Assembly: GCA_033030425.1 (NCBI GenBank)
Contig: JAUFSD010000002.1
Location: 2,356,001 to 2,420,000, forward strand
Origin: Verpa conica
Taxonomy: Eukaryota > Ascomycota > Pezizomycetes > Pezizales > Morchellaceae
Direction of reading: 5' to 3'
Length of the DNA stretch: 64,000 bases
Shown: positions 36,038 to 48,195 of the stretch, one piece after another
Layout of the letters: each line of letters opens with the position of its first letter
Numbering within the stretch: the first letter of the stretch is position 1
The notes under the pieces: generated by a model
Database searches by the model: none
What the model was told of the DNA's origin: nothing
Seen by the model: the letters and a program-made list of their open reading frames with translations, nothing else
Translations under genes and position numbers: made by a program

Positions 36038-38719
36038 GCAGTAGTCTGTCCGATTCTAACTGTAAATACTAGCGTTTTTCACTGTTTAAGACAACCGAGG
36101 GCTTCATGTAGTTTAGATAAATATCTCTCATCTTCCACTTTATTAGAGCTATATATATGTTTACTAGTATTTAGTGGGATGCTTTGGTAGTGGTCACTAG
36201 TTGCAGGGTATTTATCCCTTTACTCCTACCTTAGCGCGTTCGGATCATTGATACTGACCTTACCATCCTCATTTAAGGGTAGAAAATGTTTACATAAGGT
36301 CAAAAAGCACTAATCTTTATAGAAGTATATAGCATATCCAATGGCATCATTACCATACAAGGTTAGAGCTTATATCACTAGGTTTTTCCTAGTACAACGG
36401 GGACTATTCGTGTGTTGGTATATAATACCCATCTCTACTATAATATTACTATACATTCTACAACATACTCTTGGTATACGTAGAATTTCCCCAAAATCCT
36501 AGTATATGTGGGTCTGCGGACATAAGAAATTTTTTTAGTATAAATAAAGCCGATAACTTTAAATTTCTTAACATGAAAACCGACTAAACAAGATAAACCC
36601 TTGAAAACCAAGTGGGGGTGGGGCTCCTCTAAGAGCTTCCTACGTATGAATAAGCCCATAAACAGGCCCCACAGGACTAAAATCACATCCTTATTCCTGG
36701 CCGTTGTCGCTGCCCTAATTTGATGGGCCCAGTCTTGTTTATGCCTCTTTCCGGGTTCGGGGTTTTGTTATATCCGGTCTATTTTCCGGATCCTCTTGTC
36801 TAGAGGTGGTCATTACAGGTTTACCTGCTTTCGGGAGTTAAGTTCGAAGAAAACACCCTTACTCCGCCATGAAACCTACATGGATCCGGGACTTATATGA
36901 TGCAATGTCTTTTCTTAGGCCAAGAGCGAGCCCTTTGCGTTATTGGATGTTGGTAAAGTCCTGTAAAGGATATTTTTGGGAAATAAACCGAGATTCTAAC
37001 ATTACTAGAAATAAAATATAAGAGGCCTTAGAAAGCTAGGGTGGGTTAGAAATCTGTGTTATGACTTCATTTTAAGAGACTCATGCTTAGCTTCTCTAAC
37101 GATTGTCCCAGTATAAGCCTAATATAACCGAACTTCCTAGTCCAAAAACTGTCTATTTACAGCTATCCCAGAGGTACCCAGGGCTGCTCATACCGATTGA
37201 CTATAATATTGATTCCAGCGCCCACTATCTAAGCTGTACCATAAAACTTTATTTCTATCCAGGTAGCAATCGCTATCTCCTCTAATTTTCCTCCCTTGAG
37301 CGCTTAAATTTAGTTCCCAATATTCCGTCTGTGTAGCAATTAATCAAACGGTAATCCGGCACGCGAGAGAGAGATTCTAAAGTGCGGAGTCTACAAGGGT
37401 GCGGCGTGGGATACACCTTATCACCAGTCCGTGTTTAATCGGATTGTTTTCCTCCCAGCTGAGGGAATTAAACAAACGCCTGATGACTACTTGCGCCGAG
37501 ACTCACCTTGGCCAGCTGATCTAATAGATGAAAGAAAATTGCGATCACCCTACAACCGCCCTCAGGTATTGATCAGATAGCACATGTATTCAGGCTATTT
37601 TTGGATATAGTGGAGTGTATGTACAGATTCTCATCCATCGTGGATCCCACAGATAAGCGAAATCGCGGTCTATTGTGCTTCAAGAGATAAACAGGGGGGG
37701 GTTAACCTGCCTAATCTATATGCCCAACATCTTCAAAAGTGATAGCATAAGATTCCTTAGGGTATAAACTAGTTCTATGGAGGGCGCTTGGAAGATCTAT
37801 CTCTGCCAACACATGCTACTGATAGATAGTTTTCTTTGTACAATTGGCATAAATAGCCTTGATTCAACTTATATTAGATATCTACTTACACTCTATCTAC
37901 GCTGAATGTGTGATACAAGACATTCATTTCTGTTATCTCATGTACCAAATTCTTTAATCCGACAGGTCGACGTCACCCCACTTTCTCCCACCCTCTTTTG
38001 TTGGTGTTGCCCGTAGTAGAGAGTGAGACATGATCTAACCCCTTTTGATGCATAGACCCGCCTGCTGTGCGGCTGGTGGACCCTTGAAAGCTAAAAAGGT
38101 GCTGGCTAACTACAAGATGGAACTTTCGGGGTTTTAGTGCTCGCCCACATCTCTTGGTCTTAGGTCTCCGATTTATTTGTTTGCTTACACTAAAAGGAAT
38201 GTGCAGCCTCGCTGTACTGGTATATATCGACTAATCACGGTATGCAGCTAAGACAAATTGAAGTAAAAAAAAGTGATTCTCTAAGGAATATCGCCTAGGT
38301 AATTATTGAAATATATATATAAAAAATATAAGACAAAGAATTCATGTTCAACTTCGTGACAAGACCGAAAAATCTCTATTACCCAAGCCTAGTAGTAGTA
38401 GTAGTATAGGAACTTCCAGCTAAAATGCAACCCGTTGTACTCCGGAAAAAGGAAATCCCGAGGTGTAAAGGGTGGAAATATTGTCGCCGTTCGACTTCGA
38501 TTAAGCTTTCTTTTGACTCTTAAGGACCCTTTGCCATTATACACAACTTCTACACATACGGACACATCCCCCCCCTCCAGAAAAAAATTCACGAGAATAC
38601 CCAAAAATTAAATGCCAAAATATTCAAATGCAAACGCAGTTAACATTTATCTACAACTAACTAACCCCCGGAAAGAGAGATAGCAGCAGTCGACAATGCC
38701 ACTAAATATTCAAGGGCAT
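36038..38719. other. AT-rich gene-poor spacer
   Basis: No coding frame over about 80 codons. A short TAG microsatellite lies near 38393. The region just before 38720 holds the 3' untranslated part of the ccg-6-like gene. Confidence 0.5.
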
Positions 38720-39256
38720 TTACAAAAGGTAGGCGGCAACACCGATCAAACCAGCGAGAGCACCGGCAGCAACGGTGGCCCTGTTGGCAGAGCCCTCGAA
38801 AGTAGGGCTGCTAGGAGTGGCAGAGGGAGAAGTTGCGTTGTTGGAGGGAACGGTAGAGATGGGGGTGGGCTTGGTGATAGTTCCGTTGGAGAAAGATGAA
38901 GTGACGGTGGGGAGAGCACCAGTGGCAGAGCCAGAGCTAATTAGGTATTAGTTTCTTTTTATTTGTTCAATTGTTTAAGATGATGGATCTTTAAAAACTT
39001 ACCACTTGCCAGGGCAGACGGATGAGGTGACGGTGGTGTAGGTCTTGGTACGGGTGCAAGGGCAGTTGCTGATGGTCAAGGTGGTGGGCTCAGTGACAGT
39101 GTAGGTCTTGTTACCCTCGACGATCTCGGTGGGGAGAGGGCAGTAAGTGGTGTACTGAGTGACGACCTCGGTGACGGTAGTCTCGGTGCCATTGTGGACC
39201 TTGGCAGAGACGGCAACGGCGGAGAGAGCAAGAGCGATGACGGCTGAGAAACGCAT
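38720..39256 (-). CDS. ccg-6: ccg-6-like GPI-anchored cell-wall protein
   Basis: Exons 39256-39003 and 38936-38720 are joined over a 66-bp intron (GTAAGT donor, ATTAG acceptor); 156 aa. A signal peptide ([18 protein letters not shown]) is followed by a Thr/Val-rich core with [38 protein letters not shown] and a last Cys pair in SVCPGKC. This order is that of Neurospora clock-controlled protein 6 and related wall proteins. A Ser/Thr/Pro stalk with sequons leads to EGSAN and a hydrophobic tail ([17 protein letters not shown]), a GPI signal. Codons are almost all C-ending, in contrast with neighbouring genes, which suggests very high expression. A TTAGGGTTA motif and a G-run lie within 45 bp upstream of the start codon. 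If the intron is not removed the frame stops at once after W85, so splicing is needed for the anchor. Confidence 0.88.
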
Positions 39257-42200
39257 TTTGATTTATTTGTTTGGGGGGGGGGGTTAGGGTTAACTAAGAA
39301 GTATTATGGTGTAGGTTTTCGGGTATTAAAACGAATGAATACGCTGAAAGCGAGGGACTATCGTGTTGCAAAAGCGAGAGTGAAGAAGCGACTGTGGGTG
39401 GTGGAGGAAGGAAAGAAAAGGCCTGATTGAGGGAGGGTCAGTTGGGGCTTTATAGGATGTAAAGGGGGAGACAATATCCTGCGTGCAGCCGGGGGGCATG
39501 GACATGGACATGGGCGCTGAGATGACAGGGGGACTGTAGCCATGGCAGGGGGTGACAGGCCGAAAAGGGGGGCGAGTGGATTACTACAAAGACGATTTCT
39601 TGCACGGTTGCCTTCTTGGTAGGTGTTACTGCTTTGGGGGCCTCGAAGGAAATTGCGGCAAACGAAAAGATTGGGGGGGCTCCTGTCAAAAATAGCAGTG
39701 ATAACTGGATATTGTTCAAAAGAGTTTGGCCTGTGTGAGCTGGTTGGTAAACAGGCACAAATTCGATGCTGCTGCTGCTGCTGCTCACCCTGCATGCACG
39801 TCAGTCTAGCCGGGGACCGTTTGGGGGAAATCTCTTGTCTGGCGCAGGTACAAGAAAAAGATTGCAAGGAAAAACACCAAGGAAGCAAATGATTGGGACG
39901 CCACAGAGCCTGTATCGGCGCTAGTGCACCCAGCAGGGGATTATCTGCACATCGACAGCTGCACGAGAAACATCACCGCCAAAACAAACCTCTAGAGAAT
40001 GGTGATACCGATCTCGGTAGACAGAGCATCCAACCGATAGGTGGTTATCCCCATCTCCAGCTGGCCTGGCTCTGGGCTTTCATGCAAACATGGTGACCTT
40101 CCCGAAACTGCGCCTGGTAAGCAAGAGAAAAAAAAGAAGAAAATACACTCTCGAAAAACAAACTACAAGAACTTCCATAGCATAGAATACAGCCGGGCAA
40201 GTATCTCTCCTCTTGCAGCCGCCAGGCACAACAAGCCCGACTTCCCCGGAACAAACTCTGCATGATCTGCACCGTTACCCACCCCTTACAGGAAGAGGAC
40301 CGGCTATGCACACATTCGCACTTTTGTACGACTGAGCACGCTCAAAAATTCCATGACGGTGCCACCTTATCGTGGATTCGCAATATGGAGAACCCTAGAT
40401 GGGATCGGGGTATTTTTTAATTTTATATTTTATCATAATTCAGGCAAAAATGCGCCGCATTCCTACATACAATAGCTTCTTTAGACTTCAGCCCTATTAA
40501 GTCAAGCGACGGTTGCGAGACCTTGATCGTGAGACCTTTTTTTCCCAAGCGAACTAGACACCGTTTACATCCGGGTGGGTACCTATGGGGTTTCTCCAGA
40601 TTCTCGTATCGTTAGTCCTAGTAAGATCACCTGGCGCTGGGCTTTTGTGGAGTATGTTTATGGCGTTCTCTCTTTTTTTTTGTCGGCTGGAGTCGCCATC
40701 CCGATCATGATCAACGGCTTCCTAGCGCGGCACGGGAGATTATGGGAAATGCCATCCCACGCAGAAAAGTAAATAACCGAAATTGCGTTTTAGGTCCTGT
40801 TTCCTTCCAGAAAGAACATAGCGTTTCTTTTTCCGCGTGCACTCTAGAGAATGATGACAATCTTCTCCAGGGGGATTCCTTTTAAATAAGATAAAAAACG
40901 CGTATTCTTTTTTTGGGGTCAATCTTTTGGCCCGCCTGCCTGCCCGGTATGGCACTCTACGACCTCGTCTAGAATGAACGTTTTGTCAGATACATGTCAT
41001 CTTCGGGGCGAACCCCGGACTATCTCCCCTGCCAGACTTCCCTCTGAATACCAGGATCATTGACACGTGTGGGCTAGGTATGTGATTATGTATTATTTGT
41101 GGTCTATATTATCTAACAGGCTCATCTCCTGCTCACGGTCGAGTACATGTATCTTTAAGCAGGTACCCTGAGTACATCATACGATAAGACTCGTGTTTAC
41201 ACTCAAACATCTCTCAGAGTGCAGATGTCAAGCTCTCAGCTGTGGGATACGTCGGCAGGTGACACTTAGCTTATTAATAACTCTGCACCTCTCCTCAATC
41301 CAACTCCCCGCAGGCATATCGCATTCACGGCACCGAGTGATACTGGGCGCATACAGCTCATATGTGTTCAGGTACCATATACTCGTTCGGGTGTTCCCGT
41401 CTGACATGGAGCGCTTATATGGAAGCGAGCAGCAAGACAGGAATGCATCAAACACTATTTTACTCGATATACATAGATAGGTTAATAAGATGGCAAAAGG
41501 AACTTCCGGTTTATTTATATTCTGCCATCTTTTTCAATCTATGCTGCTAGGTAACACGGGTTTCATAGGCTTTAGCCATATGTCTCGTGGTCACTTTTAT
41601 AACAAAAGCCATTTGAATTCGGTTGCATTAATTAACCTGAAGGGTTAGATCGCTCCCTAGACTGCTCTTCTCCGGTCGACAATTCTAGAAGAACAAGTGT
41701 TGGAAGATCTGAGAAAGAGATGGATAAACACAGAGAAAAACGCGATCGGGAACGAGGCTAGCTATTGTGGCAGCGATAATTCACGGTTGGCAAGAGTTCT
41801 CTCACATTATATCTCTCTGTGAGTAGGAGATAGTACTCCGAGCCGCATAGTCGATTCGAAAATTCAAAAACGTCTCTTTTTCTGGTCAGGCTGGATGGAT
41901 GGACGCTATGGAAGGGATATAAAATTTCTTGCCTATAACCAACCAAAGACACTGGAAAATGATAAATAGACCTGCCTATAAGGATTTACTCACCCGAATT
42001 TGTGGCGAGAGAGAAAAAAACTACTATTATTAGAGCTCCAACCTGGATATAGTTGGGTATATAGTAGTTCAAGGAAGAGTTCCTGGGCGACGAAGTATTA
42101 TCGGGGGATTATACCGAATGACCGAGACTTATGGAATCTGGTATATGGCCCTTTAAATTAAGGTTAGATGTGTGTGAGAGAGGTCTACTAGTGTCTATCA

Positions 42201-42781
42201 AGTGATATCACAGGGGGTGGGAAAGTATCTCGCGGAAATTTAGAGTTGAGTGCCTCGAATATAAGCACCAATAATTGATCAAGAGTGCCTTTTTTGTAAG
42301 ATGATACTGTGTCTCCTGTTTATGGTTCAAAGGAGCCCTGATTCAGCTGGTGAGAGATGCATTATTGAATTGTGAGCTAAAGGACTACTCGTGGGTTTGG
42401 GTTTGCCTCAAGCACGATGAATCACTCGGTGGTGGTGAGATTCAAAGCATTGAGAATAATGTCATAGATGGAATTAGCTCGTGATATATATTCTAGCCAG
42501 GTTTCAACTCCGAGAATCTGGATCTAGTAGAAATCAGGGACAAAATGCTCCTATTAGCAAATATAGGCGTTGAACAGGTGCTATACGAGAGTTCTACTAC
42601 TCTTAGCATCCTCAATATATGATATCTTGGGCTTAGATCGAACTTTCAATTCCCTTGTTTCCATGCGCCTGAATAAGCCTACATATAAATTTCGCCATGA
42701 GTCCCATATCTAGCCGGGTTTATAACTAACAGAGCCAATGTAAGGGAAATATTTGGTGGCACAGCCTCCCGTGAGTAATGC
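39257..42781. other. Gene-poor spacer
   Basis: The first 700 bp are the likely promoter of the ccg-6-like gene and contain poly-pyrimidine frames with no domain. A GCT microsatellite lies at about 39769-39785. The remainder is without supportable genes. Confidence 0.5.
39769..39785. repeat. (GCT)n microsatellite
   Basis: Five to six GCT units. Confidence 0.85.
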
Positions 42782-44364
42782 TTATCTTTTTGTCTCTTCC
42801 CGGCTCAACCAGTTCAGAACGCCACAGATAGCATATGCTGCTTCTACTCGCTCTTTTGGATCCAAGAGGTCCCAGAATCGGGTTTTCTGGATCTTCAACT
42901 TGTCCCAGTCTTGCCCTTCGTTTTGGAAAAATTCGTGTTGGAAATTTGGTAGCTTTCCTGTCTCTAGAAATCTCAAATAAGGTTGCGTAATAGATGTATG
43001 AGAGATTGAGACGTGATGGTGGAGAGAAGTCATGATAAATATCTAGTGGCATGTTAGGTACATAAAGTGGCATGAGGGATGGCACTTGAACATACATCAT
43101 CTCGCCATTTTTCACCTTTACCAATGGCTCTATATCGAACTTTTCTTTCCGTTTTACCCTCTGGTTTACCCGGACGAGGTCCCTTTCTTCTATCTTGGGC
43201 TATACTGAGTGTAGCAGCAACTTCCCGGGCAATTCCTATAACATCATCGGCCAACATGGCATCATCATCTTCATCCTTATTGTCATCGATATCCATTTTA
43301 TCAACCCCTAGTTCCCCGATTTCAGGAATGTCTATTTTCCGATTAACAGCCAGCTTCTTCTTCTTTTTGGCTGCCTCATACGCGGCAGATCGGAATTTTG
43401 TTTCATGGCGGACCTGCACCCCCATCACAGGCCCTTCAACAAGCCCGGCACGGGCTTCGGCGGGGAGCTTCGGGGTAAGATATATGTAGTTCGTCAAATG
43501 CACTAGGAATCGTGATTTCTGGGCGGAAACTATCGGAGGGGCTCTTGGAGCACTTTTGATGGGGCAAACAGGCTGCATTAGCAGGGCCCTAGATGGTATT
43601 AGGAATTGGGGTTAATACTAAACCCGCACTCCATATCCCCAACAGATGGGCTCAATGAAATTCTTCACTAGTTCCTCTCTGAATTTCTCTGGCATAGTAA
43701 ACTTTTCAGATTTATCCTTCTTCACTTTCTTCTCCTCACTCTCTTCACCGCTAATATCGTCACCAGAATCTACCGGTTCATCACCGGCCCTACCCTTTTT
43801 CTCCACCCCACCTTCACCTTCCTCTTCTGCTTTCCTCTTTCCACTCCCTTGCTCGAATTTTTCTTCGCCATCGTTTAAGCTTGAAGGGATTTCAGAAGAA
43901 TTAGGTCCAGTAGGATAGTATGACCTGATCAATTCCATTGACTGGAAGAATCGATACATGTGTCCCAGTCTGACCTCCTTGTTCTTCCTCGACAAAACAT
44001 CAAAGGCATCCTCGTTGGCCACCAGTAATTCTCTTTTTCTTTCAGAAAACGTCTTATCGTCCTCTCCTGGAAACCAATTACCCTCGGGCAACATCTTTTC
44101 GACAGGGAAATCATACTCGACTGAAACACCGAGAGTATCGAGATGACTCGTAGTAACATCTGTGGCTTTCTTTATTTTTTGAATATACGAGTAAAAAGAC
44201 TTTTCGTCTGCCGGCTGAGTGAATGATACTGCAGAGGTATCAGGTGTGGAAGTGTAACGTGGGAAGACCTTAGGGCCCTTGAAGGGTGCTGGGGGCTTAA
44301 TGGCAGGATTAGGAGACCCGCCGGGTCGAGGTTGGGCAACAATGGACGCCCAGTTTGTGAACAT
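42782..44364 (-). CDS. Conserved fungal protein of unknown function
   Basis: Three exons, 44364-43624, 43572-43096 and 43042-42782, give 492 aa; introns are 51 bp (weak GTTTAG donor) and 53 bp (GTATGT, CTAAC branch, CTAG). The N-terminal part has a moderately ordered region (FPRYTSTP, SFYSYIQKIKKATD, EYDFPVEKMLPEGNWFPGED). Next is a highly charged linker with RKAEEEGEGG and KKVKKDKSEK, likely a nuclear localisation signal. A second ordered block spans the first junction (NFIEPICWGYGVR then PVCPIKSAPRAPP, and later RFLVHLTNYIYLTPKLP). Another basic run, AAKKKKK, and an acidic one, DIDDNKDEDDDA, follow. The last exon is helical with QPYLRFLETG and KTRFWDLLDPKERVEAAY. I do not recognise the family. 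A nuclear role is plausible from the basic runs alone. Confidence 0.78.
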
Positions 44365-46860
44365 CGTGCTGAAACAATTGGGCCCGTCGGTGATAAAAAG
44401 GTGGCGATTGTCTACAATAAAGCGGAGATGAGGGGATGAATACCGTAACTAAGGCTTGGAAGTAACAACTGCGGAGGTTGTGGCCACGTTATTGTGCAGA
44501 AGCACAAGAGTGGATACGACCGAGGCTAGCTACTGCTGGTTGATCTTTCTGTCTCTTTGGTTCGCGCTGCAATGCAAGAATCATGCATTTACAGAACGAT
44601 ACTACTCGGTCGCCTACTTGGTACTGTGTAGAAGAGCAATATACTCGCTTAGTACCATGGGGTGACTAATACAAAAAGATCGTCGCTGATAATTGGTGGT
44701 AATGAAAAATGCTGCGGGAACGTTGAACTCTACCTTCTAACGGTATGGTGGGTAGTCTGTAAGGTGATCGAATAGGGAGATTTTCAGTTAGCAAGAGTCC
44801 CACAAGTGGGATGGTGGGATGGTGTGGCTCGTGCAGGGTGCCGCATGCGAAACCGTCGGATGCTTTGAGACCGAGGGGACTTGTATATTTGGACTAAGTT
44901 TGATAGGTCGGGCAGCTCTTGGCTTCAACTATACAAGCTACTCATTGATATCACCTAAAGCCTGGGTGGGGGTATGTAATAGTCACAGGGGCAATAACTG
45001 TTGCTGGATTAGTGGACTTTTAGATGCAGCCGTAAATACAGACATGGAATGGCGCCTCAAAATAAATAGCCAACTGATATCAATTCAGTGTTCTACGGGA
45101 TTGACAAAGAGCACGTAGTCAGACTATTGAAGGTTGCGGATCGGGGATCCGGGAAACAAAGGTCTAGTTTTCGGGGCCGGATTTTAGAGAGCTGAATGAG
45201 CCAACTAAAGGCTGTATCTATGCAAGGATGCCTCGAATAAAAATGGGACTGATAGACCAAAAGAACCATGACAATAATAGTAAACCAATAACAGAGTGGG
45301 CACCGGACTTACTGCTTTGTAAGATCAATGTGCTAATCCCTCTTATCAAATAGGGTAGTAGCAATCAACGGCATGTAATTAATTTATCTTTCCAGATGCT
45401 GACTCGGGGCTTGGGAAGATAACGCAATCCCGAGGGCCACTAAGATAGACTTATTACGCCGTTAAGAATTGCGTGCTCAATTTTAAGTCTTCTAACAGTG
45501 TACCCATCTCATTTTTACGGCTGGTACTAGTACATAGGTACCCCGGATGTTGGAGGTATCAGGCGACAAGAAAGTGGCGGTAAAGCAACGTAAACTCTAT
45601 TTCGTTCATAAAGAGTCGTGGGGCGAGTAAGGGATCTTCTTCCCTCGTTTTTGCCTAAATTTCTTACTGTGGGGACCATATAGCCCATTGATAGACTACG
45701 GAGGTGCCAATGCTCTACGTACTTGCTGCAGGGTACTAGACTCATTGGAAATATTGGGTAGCTGGAGATATTCTACTGGAAAGAGCGCAAAACTTAGGGC
45801 TCAGTATATCCGGCTCGAATAAATCTCTTTACTGGCGTTCAATTTTTTAATATACCTGACTAATTGCTAGTATTGCCTATTAGCATCGGGCGACGTTTCT
45901 TTCGGGTCATAGTTGGTCACTCGGCCAAGCATGTCGACAAAAATATATACAGCCAGCTCAAGCTTCATTGTCCCGACTGCTAGATGGGCTCTACAGGGTC
46001 GCGCATGCGTACCTTGCAGGATTGTTTTGGGGTTGAGATCATCGCAAGCAGGCGCGAGCTGGTTTTCATACGTTGGAAACATGCGGTCCCACGTCACATA
46101 ACCACCGACGTGGTCGTGCTATCCAAAGCCTGGCTTTTGTTTGATTGACTGGAATTGATTCGCTCCGGCCATATTTCTGTCAGGCATTAGTTTTTTTCTC
46201 CCTATAAAATACAAATTGGGTTAACCTCTTCACTACGTGGGCCACCCGTCGGTTAATTTTTGTCTCCTAGTCGTGTCACAATAGAACACGTCGGCCCTTG
46301 GTATCGGAACCAATACACGATACGACACCCAGGATTCTGGTAATTTGATTGTTGAATTCTCTTTGCAGTTCTTATTGGAAAGAATAGGTCTACAGCCTCA
46401 TCTATCGGGCGTAAAGAGCACCTTGCTCCGTTTTTGGTGGTAGGCGGTGAAAGCACTTCTCTCTAATACGAGACACGGAATAGTGCAAAAAACCGCGCTC
46501 CAGTAAAGATAGATTATGAAAAGAATATGAGCGATTGCCTATGAGCTGAATCAACTCGACCGTAGGAAAATCGACAGGGGGCATGCTATTTCTCTAGAAT
46601 ATAGACCGGTCACCGCCCACAGCAATACACACTATCATTCTCTGTCAAGTGGCCGTTTTCGAGTTTCAAAAAAAAAACCAATCTTTAGATCTTTTCTTGC
46701 AAAATCGCAGGTCGATATCTCCTTCCGTCAAAAAAACCAAACACTTAATTTCTTTCCTATAGATACGGTTGGTTCTCTTCACCCCCTTCAGACATATTGA
46801 GTTTCAGGTCTTCATATTTCCCCCTAGACAACTTTGTAACATTCGCAGCTAGTCCATATC
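44365..46860. other. Intergenic region
   Basis: Lies between divergent genes, so it contains two promoters. No frame carries a recognisable product; I found no tRNA-like fold by eye. Confidence 0.5.
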
Positions 46861-47487
46861 ATGTCTCGCGAAACTCAACAACTCCACCGAAAGCTCATTG
46901 CTAAGGACCGTACGCTCCCATGCGCCCGCTACCGATCCATGAATCAGATCCTTCCTAACCTATTCCTCGGCGAGTAAGGATATTCCTCCCTAACCTTCAA
47001 TATATCTAAGCTAAAAAAATCCAATCTAGTTGTAAAGCCATTCTCGACCCTGTTTCAATCTTGAATAACAACGTCAGCCACGTGCTTTCGCTAAGGCTCA
47101 GCCCTGTACATATCCGATCATTAGTAGGTGTAACACATTGCCAAATCTATATCGACGATTCAGAAGACCAATGGCTCCTCGATGGCCTTAACGCCGCGAT
47201 GGAGTTCATTGAGGAGGCGATGGATATGGGTGGTACTGTCTTAGTACATTGTCAGGAGGGTAGGAGTAGGAGTGCTTCTGTTGTGATCGCTTTCGGTAAG
47301 TATGCCAGGATGATGGTGTGGAAGAAATAAGTTGCTAATGAGGTTCGTGTGAGCGGTAGTGATGAAGCATTTCCAGGCATCATATGAAGAAGCTTGGTCA
47401 TATGTTCGGAAACAACGGCCGGTTGCAAGCCCGAACCCTGGGTTTGTAGAACAACTTAAGATTTGGGAGTACCGGGGCTACTGGTAG
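46861..47487 (+). CDS. Dual-specificity protein phosphatase
   Basis: Three exons, 46861-46973, 47030-47295 and 47360-47487, give 168 aa with introns of 56 and 64 bp. The catalytic loop VLVHCQEGRSRSASVV fits the HCxxGxxRS signature with nucleophile Cys112 and Arg118; an Asp pair at 80-81 (YIDDSED) is in place for the general acid. Before it lies the usual QILPNLFLGD start of the domain, and after it KHFQASYEEAWSYVRKQRP and PNPGFVEQLKIWE, the terminal helices of the DUSP fold. The protein is little more than the catalytic domain, so substrate choice cannot be read from it. It would dephosphorylate phospho-Tyr/Ser/Thr, classically on MAP kinases, but that target is an inference. If intron 2 is kept, a stop follows soon after and the last 42 residues are lost. 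Confidence 0.9.
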
Positions 47488-48195
47488 TCGATTATGAGGG
47501 TTGCTTAGGGATATATATCAAGGGCTGATGGGGAAATTATTTGAGGAGCTTTGCTGGTAGAAGGTTTCCTTAAATTGATCCGACAAAAGTATACATGGGT
47601 AGGTAATTTTGTCGAGAGTTATTTTGTGGACATTCATTTGTAAAAAATTTCATTTGTGAGAAAGATTTCCCTATTTCAATCCTCGGGGTAGTAATACAGC
47701 AACTACTTCTATTGGATATAGCTTATCATTCGATACAAAAATACGAGTTGCCATTTTTAAAACTTCGAATCTTGGGTTCGGTTCACTTAGTTAGCTAATT
47801 AGTTGTACTTAGAATACGCATTAATGCTCGAGTGACGCTTGGAACCTATGACCGTATAGAGTTAGTCTACTATGAAGCTCATGTATGTGGAGGCAATTTT
47901 AACGAAATTTGAGAGAGAATGTGTCAATCGTTGAAGTTCTATCATCTATCATCGGAATGAGAGGGAATATATAACAAGACAAAAAAATAAACCACGCCCA
48001 AAAATCACCCAAAGAAAAAAAGAAACCCAGACACCTATCACTAAACCTTAAAGAAGGGGTATACATATACATGCTGAATCAACTGATAGAACAAGAACAA
48101 AAGGAAAAGGCCTCGCTAAATCCGCTAAAGGCAAGAGATCTAAATGCTTCTAAAAAGGCCTTTATCATATATCTATCTACTCCAGGTTCACAATC
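47488..48195. other. Convergent 3' intergenic region
   Basis: AT-rich sequence between the 3' ends of the phosphatase and the acyltransferase genes. Nothing further is seen. Confidence 0.5.

Noticed and set aside
39358..39888. 176-codon frame upstream of the ccg-6-like gene
   Set aside because: Pro/Ser/Cys-rich translation of a pyrimidine-rich promoter; no domain, and several overlapping frames are open.
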